A stretch of 64,000 bases of DNA from Catellatospora tritici (GTDB taxonomy: Bacteria; Actinomycetota; Actinomycetes; Mycobacteriales; Micromonosporaceae), in assembly GCF_019083965.1 (NCBI RefSeq), contig NZ_JAHRCY010000002.1:124001-188000 (forward strand). Reading direction: 5' to 3'. A program made the position numbers and the translations under genes. Below are positions 58,691 through 64,000 of this stretch, piece by piece. A model generated the notes under the pieces. It was not told the DNA's origin. It made no database searches and worked only from the letters and a program-made list of their open reading frames with translations. How positions within the stretch are numbered: position 1 is the first letter of the stretch; each line of letters starts with the position of its first letter.

Positions 58691-59773
58691 ATGAGGCTTC
58701 TCGCCGTGCTCCACAGCCCACCAGGCAGTGGCAGCGACACCACGATCCGACGCATCGCCGCGCACCTGACCGGTAGCGGCCACTCCGTGCTCCTGACGCC
58801 CGACCCCGGCGATCCGCGGCAACTGGCACACCTGGCCCGCCGCAACGGCATCGACGCCATGCTCGGGACGCACGCGTACCTCTGCGGCCAGACGTTCGCC
58901 GACTCCGACCTGCCGTACGTCATCGTCTTCGGCGGCACCGACCTCAACGAGTTCACCGAGGACCCGCAGGCCATGGCGGTGATGACCGAGGCGGTGGACC
59001 GCGCGGCCGCCCTGGTCGCGTTCAACCACGACTTCGTCGACCGGTGCCTGACCCTGTGGCCGCGCACCAAGGACCGGCTGCACCACATCCCGCAGGCCGT
59101 GCAGGTCCGTCCCGCCCGGTTCTACTCGCTGCGCCACGCCCTCGACCTGCCGCGCGACGCCCGCGTGCTGCTGCTTCCCTCGGGACTGCGCCCGGTCAAG
59201 GACCCGCTGCTGCTGACCCGCGAGGTCAGCCAGTGGCACCAGGAGGACCCGCGCATCCGCCTGGTGATCTCCGGAGTGTCCTATGACGAGGACTTCGAGG
59301 ACATCGTACGGCGGCGGTGTGCGCGCAGCCCCGGCGTCGACTTCATCGGTCCGCTGCGCCGCGACCACCTGCTCGCGGCGATGCGCCAGTCCACGGCGGT
59401 GCTCAACACCTCCCTCAGCGAGTGCAGCCCCAACGCCGTGCTGGAGGCGATGGCGTTGGGCTGCCGACTGCTCGTACGCGACATCCCCGGCAACACCTGC
59501 CTGGTGCGCGACGGCCACAACGGGCTGGTCTTCGCCGATCCGCGGCACTTCCGGCACCAGGTCCAGCGGCTGCTCGACGATCCGGCGCTGGGCGCGCGGC
59601 TGGGCCGCGAGGCGGCCCGCACGGTGCGCCGCGGCCACAGTCCCGAAGCCGAGCGGGCCGCGTACGCGGCCGTGTTCGGCCGGCTCGCGGCCGTCCGGCC
59701 GCAGCCGCGCACCGGGGGCCTCCCGGTGCGCCATCCCGTCCAGGCGACCCCAGGAGGCGGCGATGCCGCATAG
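58691..59773 (+). CDS. Glycosyltransferase family 4 protein
   Basis: A 360-residue GT-B glycosyltransferase. N-domain: MRLLAVLHSPPGSGSDTTIRRIAAHLTGSGHSVLL. C-domain: LLLPSGLRPVKDPLLLTREV, VISGVSYDEDFEDIV, then DFIGPLRRDHLLAAMRQSTAVLNTSLSECSPNAVLEAMALGCRLLVRDIPGNTCLVRDGHNGLVF, which holds the E-x7-E donor motif. It transfers an activated sugar with retention; acceptor unknown. Its last 11 bases overlap the hydrolase start, so the two are coupled. Confidence 0.92.
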   Translation: MRLLAVLHSPPGSGSDTTIRRIAAHLTGSGHSVLLTPDPGDPRQLAHLARRNGIDAMLGTHAYLCGQTFADSDLPYVIVFGGTDLNEFTEDPQAMAVMTEAVDRAAALVAFNHDFVDRCLTLWPRTKDRLHHIPQAVQVRPARFYSLRHALDLPRDARVLLLPSGLRPVKDPLLLTREVSQWHQEDPRIRLVISGVSYDEDFEDIVRRRCARSPGVDFIGPLRRDHLLAAMRQSTAVLNTSLSECSPNAVLEAMALGCRLLVRDIPGNTCLVRDGHNGLVFADPRHFRHQVQRLLDDPALGARLGREAARTVRRGHSPEAERAAYAAVFGRLAAVRPQPRTGGLPVRHPVQATPGGGDAA

Positions 59774-60611
59774 ATGGATCCGAGTCAACGGCGGCATCCT
59801 GTGCGTGCAGACGTTCGGCGCGCCGACCGACCCGGCGCTGCTGCTCATCGCGGGCTCGGCCGCGCCGATGACCGTGTGGGAGGACGAGTTCTGCCAGGAG
59901 CTGGCCGACGCCGGGCACCATGTGGTCCGGTTCGACCAGCGCGACACCGGCCGCTCCAGCGTCCGCCTCGACTCCTCCTCGCTGGCTGATCTGGTCGACG
60001 ACGCCGTCGGGCTGCTCGACGCGCTCGACCTCAAGCGCGCCCACGTGGTCGGCGCGTCGATGGGCGGCATGGTCGCGCAGCTGCTCGCGCTCGACCACCC
60101 CGACCGGGTGGCCACGCTCACGCTGATCGCCTCCAGCCCGGCGGCGCCCGGCGCCGACGACAGCGACCTGCCGCCGCCCTCGCTGCGGGTGCGCGCCGAG
60201 CTCGACGACGTCGACCTGCCCGACTGGGACGACCCGGCCTCGGCCGCGATCTACCTGGTGGAGCTGGCCACGATCCGGGCCGGGGTGGTGCGGCCGCTCG
60301 ACGAGGACGCCGCGCGGCGGATGGCCGAGCGGATCGTCGCACACAGCGCCGATCTCGCCACCGCGATGCACCGCCACAGCGAGCTCGACTACGGCTCGCC
60401 GTGGCGCAAGCGGCTCGGTGAGGTCGCCGTGCCGGTGCTGGTCGTGCACGGCGGGGCCGACCCGGTGCTGCCGGTCGCGCACGCGTGGGCGCTGGCCCGC
60501 GCGCTGCCGCAGGTCGAGGTGCTGGTCATGCCCGAGGCCGGGCACGACCTGGACCGGGTCGACTGGCCGGTCGTGATCCCGGCACTGCTGCGCCACACCG
60601 CCCCGCGCTGA
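59763..60611 (+). CDS. Alpha/beta hydrolase, RdmC/methylesterase-like
   Basis: A 282-residue hydrolase: LLLIAGSAAPMTVWEDEF carries the oxyanion site, VVRFDQRDTGRSS the strand 4 loop, HVVGASMGGMVAQLLALDHPDRV the Ser elbow, VHGGADPVLPVAHA the acid and PEAGHDLDRVDWPVV the His. The FDQRDTGRS motif and the HPDRVATLTLI ending are typical of the RdmC (aclacinomycin methylesterase) group. It overlaps the upstream glycosyltransferase by 11 bases. It may modify the same product. Confidence 0.9.
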   Translation: MPHRWIRVNGGILCVQTFGAPTDPALLLIAGSAAPMTVWEDEFCQELADAGHHVVRFDQRDTGRSSVRLDSSSLADLVDDAVGLLDALDLKRAHVVGASMGGMVAQLLALDHPDRVATLTLIASSPAAPGADDSDLPPPSLRVRAELDDVDLPDWDDPASAAIYLVELATIRAGVVRPLDEDAARRMAERIVAHSADLATAMHRHSELDYGSPWRKRLGEVAVPVLVVHGGADPVLPVAHAWALARALPQVEVLVMPEAGHDLDRVDWPVVIPALLRHTAPR

Positions 60612-60717
60612 CCCGATCTTGGGGCATCATCGCACGTCAAAAGTTGTGCAGCGCACCGTCTACATGAGACGTTCCGCAGGCGACACCAGTCGCCCGGACT
60701 TTTACGGAGGAGAGGCC

Positions 60718-62028
60718 GTGCAACCCCGCCCGTGCGACTGCACCCCGATGTGCGTCCTGCGCACCACCAACCCGATGAAGATCCGGGCGACGCGGGTGCC
60801 CGAGCCCAGCTACGCCGAGGCCTCGGTGTACCGCGCGGCGGACCCGGAGGGCGACGATCTGGCCAAGCGCCTCACCCGGTACGTCGTGCTGGCCCACGAC
60901 CCGGCCGTGCGCGACGTCGCCGCCGACTACTGGCTGCACAGCGAGACCTTCTACGCCGCCGTAATGGCGGAACTGGACGTCATCGCCGCCGCCGACCCCA
61001 CCACCGAGGCGGCGCTGCGGCGGCTGGTCGCCGACCCCACCGACGCCGCGGCCGAGCGCCGCTTGGAGGCGCTGCTCACGCTGCTGCTCGGGGAGCGACC
61101 GGAGCTGTTCACGGGTGCCGCGGCCGCGCTGCGTGACGCCGACGCCAACGTGTTCATCAACTACCTGCGCGGCCCCGACCACCGGGCCGGTGCCGAACCG
61201 GTCGCCACCGATCGCCTGTGGGCCTGGGCCAGCGAAACCATGCCCCCGCCGCAGCCCCGCGACGACGCCGACGTGCTGGTCGTCATCCCGATCATGGACC
61301 GGGGCGGTTCCGGGCGGCTGCGCAACCTGCTCGCCTGCCTGCTCGGCCTGCGCGACCAGTCGCTGCCCGCGAGCCGCTACCGGGTGGCCGTGGTCGAGTT
61401 CGACACCGAGCCCCGCTGGCAACACCTGATCGAGCCGCTGGTCGACCACTACTTTCACATCCCCGGCCCCGGCTCGTTCAACAAGTCGTGGGCGATCAAC
61501 GTCGGAGTCCGGCAGACCCCCGGCGACTTCACCACCCTGTGCCTGCTCGACGCCGACATCCTGGCCGACCGGTGGTTCCTGGAACGCAACCTGGCCCGGT
61601 TCGACGACCCGCTGCACGACGCCCACCTGCCGCACACCGAGTTCCTGTCGCTCGACACCGCCTCCAGTGACCGGCTCATCGCGCAGCGCTGCTTCGCCGC
61701 GACCGCCGCGCCGCCGCTGGCGCAGGCGCGCGGCCTGCTGCTGCGCGACGTGCCGGGCGCCTGCATGTGGATCCGCCCTGAGCTGTTCCACCGCATCGGC
61801 GGCTTCGACGAGCGCTACCAGGGGTGGGGCGGGGAGGACGAGGACATCATCGTCCGGGCCACCGCCGCGGGCACCGTGGTGCAGTACGACGACGTGCTGA
61901 TCCACATGGCGCACCTGCGCCCCTCCATGCGCAACGCCGCGGGGCAGCCGTACAACGGCCACCTCACCGTGGGCACCTGGAGCGGCGCCAACGGGTACGG
62001 CGAGCTGCTCGCCCCAGCCGCCGCGTAA
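60718..62028 (+). CDS. Glycosyltransferase, GT2/galactosyltransferase-like, with novel N-terminal extension
   Basis: A 436-residue protein. Residues about 180-420 form a GT-A glycosyltransferase: VLVVIPIMDRGGSGRLRNLLACLLGL opens the nucleotide-binding fold, CLLDADILADRWFLERNL contains the DxD metal site, and GGFDERYQGWGGEDEDIIVRA is the galactosyltransferase-type C-terminal motif. The first 175 residues, starting with a Cys-rich QPRPCDCTPMCVLRTTNP and then helical (PAVRDVAADYWLHSETFYAAVMAELDVI), match nothing I recognise. GTG 60718 has GGAGG 7 bases upstream; ATG 60664 is in frame. It precedes the exporter by 9 bases. Confidence 0.85.
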   Translation: MQPRPCDCTPMCVLRTTNPMKIRATRVPEPSYAEASVYRAADPEGDDLAKRLTRYVVLAHDPAVRDVAADYWLHSETFYAAVMAELDVIAAADPTTEAALRRLVADPTDAAAERRLEALLTLLLGERPELFTGAAAALRDADANVFINYLRGPDHRAGAEPVATDRLWAWASETMPPPQPRDDADVLVVIPIMDRGGSGRLRNLLACLLGLRDQSLPASRYRVAVVEFDTEPRWQHLIEPLVDHYFHIPGPGSFNKSWAINVGVRQTPGDFTTLCLLDADILADRWFLERNLARFDDPLHDAHLPHTEFLSLDTASSDRLIAQRCFAATAAPPLAQARGLLLRDVPGACMWIRPELFHRIGGFDERYQGWGGEDEDIIVRATAAGTVVQYDDVLIHMAHLRPSMRNAAGQPYNGHLTVGTWSGANGYGELLAPAAA

Positions 62029-62037
62029 GGGACCGCC

Positions 62038-63261
62038 GTGACCGCGACCGCCACCACACCGGCGCCACCCGTCGTCGAAGTTCGCCGCCCCCGCGCCGCC
62101 GCGGCCGCGATCTTCGGAGTCGTCGGCCTGTACCTCGGCACCTGGTTCGCCCGGCTGCCGCAGCTGCGCGAACAGCTGGACCTGTCCTACGCCCAGCTCG
62201 GCACGGTGCTGCTGGCCCAGATGGTCGGGGTCATCGTCGCGATGCAGATCGCGGGGCAGTTCGCCGGGCGCTTCGGCAGCCGCACCGTGGTGCGGGCCAC
62301 AGCGGTGGTGGTGCCGTGGTTCCTGCCGCTGATGACGGTGGTGCCCGGCGTCTGGGCGGCCGTGGTGGGCATGTTCGGTTGGGGCCTGGTCGCCGGGCTG
62401 CTCGACGTCGCCATGAACACCCAGGGTGTCGAGGTGGAGCGGGCCGCGCGGCGGCCGGTGCTCAACAGCCTGCACGCCGCCTGGGCGGTCGGGGCGCTGG
62501 CCGGGGCGTTCAGCGCCACCGCCGCCATCCGCGCGGGCATCCCGCTGACCACGCACTATCTGGCCCTGGCCGCCACACTGTGCGTGATCGCGCTGGTCAG
62601 CGGACGCTTTCTGCTCGACGTCCCCGCGGCGGGCGGCGACCGGCCGAGGGCACCCCGGCCCGGGTTCTTCACCGGCTGGACCCGTGCCGTGCTGGTGCTC
62701 GGTGGGCTGGGTGCGGCGACCGCGTTCTGCGACGGGGCCATCTCCAGTTGGTGCGGCGTGTTCCTACAGGAGCGCCGGGGTGCGGCGGCCGGGGTGGCGT
62801 CACTCGGCTACACCGCGTACGTCGTCGCGCAGACGGTCACCCGGATGGTCGGCGACCGGCTGCACGACCGCTTCGGCGCCGTGACCCTGGTCCGGGCCAG
62901 CGTCGTGATCACCATGGCCGGGGTGGTGCTGTCCGCCGCCGTGCCCCATGTCTGGTCGGCCATCGCCGGGTTCGCCATCCAGGGGTGCGGCCTGGCGGTG
63001 GTCGGCCCCCTCATCGCCGGGGCGGTCGGCCATGGCAGCGCCGACGGCGGCACGGCGGCGGCGCTGGCGCTGGCCCGCTACAGCACCGTCCACTACGCCG
63101 GGCTGGTCGCGGGGCCGTCGCTGATCGGCTGGCTGGCCGAGGCGGCCGGGATCGGCTCCGTGCTGTGGCTGCTGCTGCCGCCGCTGGCCGGAATCGGGCT
63201 GCTCGCGGCGATGACCGCGCCCGCGTCCCGCGCGCGCCGCGCGGTCGGGGCCGCCACCTGA
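62038..63261 (+). CDS. MFS transporter (YbjJ-like)
   Basis: A 407-residue protein with 12 membrane segments. It opens AAIFGVVGLYLGTWFARLPQLREQLDLSYAQLGTVLLAQMVGVIVAMQIAG, with GRFGSRTVVRA as motif A, and includes LDVAMNTQGVEVERAARRPVLNSLHAAWAVGALAG, the usual YbjJ/sugar-type motif. It would export or import a small hydrophilic product. GTG 62038 is 9 bases after the upstream stop. The strongly paired terminator at 63266 ends the locus. Confidence 0.9.
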   Translation: MTATATTPAPPVVEVRRPRAAAAAIFGVVGLYLGTWFARLPQLREQLDLSYAQLGTVLLAQMVGVIVAMQIAGQFAGRFGSRTVVRATAVVVPWFLPLMTVVPGVWAAVVGMFGWGLVAGLLDVAMNTQGVEVERAARRPVLNSLHAAWAVGALAGAFSATAAIRAGIPLTTHYLALAATLCVIALVSGRFLLDVPAAGGDRPRAPRPGFFTGWTRAVLVLGGLGAATAFCDGAISSWCGVFLQERRGAAAGVASLGYTAYVVAQTVTRMVGDRLHDRFGAVTLVRASVVITMAGVVLSAAVPHVWSAIAGFAIQGCGLAVVGPLIAGAVGHGSADGGTAAALALARYSTVHYAGLVAGPSLIGWLAEAAGIGSVLWLLLPPLAGIGLLAAMTAPASRARRAVGAAT

Positions 63262-63265
63262 CCCC

Positions 63266-63309
63266 GCCGTCCGTGCGGTACGGCAGCCGCGCCCTACGGC
63301 ACGGACGGC
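63266..63309 (+). terminator. Hairpin terminator after the MFS gene
   Basis: GCCGTCCGTGC (63266-63276) pairs with 63299-63309, and the stem extends through GTA/TAC past one mismatch. It starts 4 bases past the stop codon. Confidence 0.8.
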
Positions 63310-63318
63310 GGCCTGCCT

Positions 63319-63388
63319 TAAATTAATTTAGGTGAATGGAACGTTGACGCCCGCATTGGCCCCGCTCAATATTAGGAAAGTTTCCTAA
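63319..63388 (+). promoter_or_regulatory. AT-rich promoter/operator region of the CBM2-FN3 gene
   Basis: TAAATTAATTTA (63319-63330) is a perfect 12-base palindrome, and TTAGGAAAGTTTCCTAA (63372-63388) is a palindrome with an odd centre base. Both are strikingly AT-rich for this DNA and lie before an AGGAGGG ribosome site (63393-63399). The second is placed where a repressor could block transcription of the downstream gene. Confidence 0.65.
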
Positions 63389-63402
63389 TAACAGGAGGGC
63401 AT

Positions 63403-64000
63403 ATGCGCAGCAGGATCCGCTCCCTTGCCGCAAGCCTCACCATCTGTCTGGCCGCGGCCATGGCGCTGCCCGGCGCCGCGGCCGCCGCCCCCAACGGACT
63501 CACGGCCACGTTCTCCAGCACGAACAACGGTTCGTGGTTCATGGACAAGTTCGTCGTCGCCAACCCCACCCTGGCCTCGATCACCGGCTGGACGCTGGAG
63601 TTCGACCTGCCCGCCGGGGTGACGATGAGCAACTTCTACAACGGCACCGCCACCCAGTCCGGCTCGCACGTGACCGTGGTCAACGCGCACTACAACGGCA
63701 CCGTCGCCGCCGGGGCCAACACTGAGCCCTACAGCCCGTGGTTCATCGCGTACGGCTCCGGCGCCACCCCGCTGAACTGCCGGATCAACGGCAACAAGTG
63801 CGACGGCACGCCCGACCGGGCGCCCAACGCGCCGACCGGCGTGACGGTGACCGGGCGGACCACCCGTACCGTGACGCTGTCCTGGACCGCCGCGACCGCG
63901 ACCGACTTCCCGATCGCGGGCTACGACGTGCTCAACGGCACCACGGTCGTGGCGAGCACCACCGGCACCTCCGCGACCGTCACCGGGCTCACCCCCAACA
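63403..64000 (+). CDS. Secreted protein with CBM2-like and fibronectin III domains (3' end outside window)
   Basis: The frame is open to the window end (199 codons). A signal peptide (SLAASLTICLAAAMALPGAAAAA) is followed by a carbohydrate-binding module of family 2 type at about residues 30-128: GLTATFSSTNNGSWFMDKFVVANPTLASITGWTLEFDLPAGVTMSNFYNGT, then NAHYNGTVAAGANTEPYSPWFIAYGSG. A fibronectin III domain starts near residue 140 (PDRAPNAPTGVTVTGRTTRTVTLSWTAATATDFPIAGYDVLNG). In actinomycetes this order usually leads to a GH18 chitinase or cellulase catalytic domain, but that lies outside the window, so the enzyme is not shown. GGAGG lies 4 bases before the ATG. Confidence 0.88.
   Translation, partial: MRSRIRSLAASLTICLAAAMALPGAAAAAPNGLTATFSSTNNGSWFMDKFVVANPTLASITGWTLEFDLPAGVTMSNFYNGTATQSGSHVTVVNAHYNGTVAAGANTEPYSPWFIAYGSGATPLNCRINGNKCDGTPDRAPNAPTGVTVTGRTTRTVTLSWTAATATDFPIAGYDVLNGTTVVASTTGTSATVTGLTPN

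Noticed and set aside
60612..60640. GATCTTGGGGC segment that recalls the family A/B loop
   Set aside because: No flanking inverted arms could be found.
60718..61240. Resemblance of the GT-A protein N-terminal region to lanthipeptide dehydratase N-termini
   Set aside because: Only short stretches look similar by eye; no motif of the dehydratase family is present. Treated as unknown.
63520..63535. SOS-box-like CGAAC-AACG-GTTCG sequence
   Set aside because: It matches the actinobacterial LexA box core but lies inside the CBM2 coding region, so a regulatory role is unlikely.
1..64000. tRNA, rRNA, CRISPR arrays, insertion sequences and replication origins
   Set aside because: I looked for T-loop-like motifs, repeat-spacer arrays, transposase motifs and DnaA boxes and found none that I can support.

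Overview
This 64 kb window is high-GC actinobacterial chromosome. Codon third positions are almost all G or C, start codons are often GTG or TTG, and many genes abut or overlap by 4 bases. The gene content (mycothiol-type DinB/MDMPI proteins, Methyltransf_19, TIGR03086 family, streptogrisin-like protease, CBM2 secreted protein, CGNR regulator, DUF1876, LexA) fits a soil actinomycete. Micromonosporaceae is my best guess from gene families and from the intergenic hairpin repeats; it is an inference, not a demonstrated placement. I saw no rRNA, tRNA, CRISPR array, transposase or phage gene. The region looks like ordinary chromosome-arm DNA with many small operons.

Layout. 1-1.7 kb: end of a carbohydrate ABC importer (two permeases). 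1.9-6.9 kb: MerR regulator, a BtrH-like protein, and a large four-domain RNA-end-processing/repair-like protein (MJ1316/DUF504 + EEP nuclease + 2H phosphoesterase + poly(A)-polymerase-type nucleotidyltransferase), the most unusual single protein here. 7.1-12.6 kb: a tailoring-enzyme cassette (two NTF2-like proteins, a DUF574-type SAM methyltransferase, a PPOX flavoprotein, an acyl-CoA-dehydrogenase-like flavoenzyme, a 14-TM exporter with a leader peptide). 13-17.7 kb, minus strand: TIGR03086 protein, SigG-like ECF sigma factor with an NTF2 tail, epoxide hydrolase, and a CBS-GGDEF-EAL protein whose frame runs on into the epoxide hydrolase gene. 17.8-27.6 kb: lipoprotein, hypotheticals, tyrosine-phosphatase-like protein, DUF4265-like protein, WD40 protein, LLM flavin enzyme, LRR-like protein, membrane protein, methyltransferase, dTMP-kinase-like protein, DUF1876 and a flavodoxin. 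27.8-33.4 kb: TerC transporter behind a probable yybP-ykoY manganese riboswitch, a DinB protein, a GH67-like/multi-TM fusion and a DUF2809 protein. 33.5-42.1 kb: dienelactone hydrolase, membrane protein, arginase-like and cysteine-desulfurase-like proteins, a phosphotransferase, LexA, a beta-lactamase-fold protein and an IMP dehydrogenase-type enzyme. 42-53 kb: secreted proteins, two M23 peptidases, nitrilase, streptogrisin-like protease, GNAT, an ArsR/VOC operon with a clear operator, an Acg-type nitroreductase, a SLOG protein and a secreted endonuclease I. 53.3-58.4 kb: VOC, GNAT, hydrolase, ArsR-SRPBCC pair, TauE/SafE, divergent CGNR/EamA pair. 58.6-63.3 kb: two glycosyltransferases, an RdmC-like hydrolase and an MFS exporter, a possible small natural-product locus. 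63.4 kb to the end: start of a secreted CBM2-FN3 protein behind an unusually AT-rich operator region.

Structure outside genes. Three families of intergenic inverted repeats recur: family A (arms like GCAGTTTCGGGGAAAGTGC, four copies), family B (arms containing GTTGCCGGGCAA, two copies) and family C (ends GATAAGAAGG and CTTCCTTACC, three copies). Loops of A and B share ATCTTGG. One family C copy supplies the TAA stop codon of both convergent genes that flank it. Several perfect-stem terminators, tandem-repeat tracts and likely operators are also listed.
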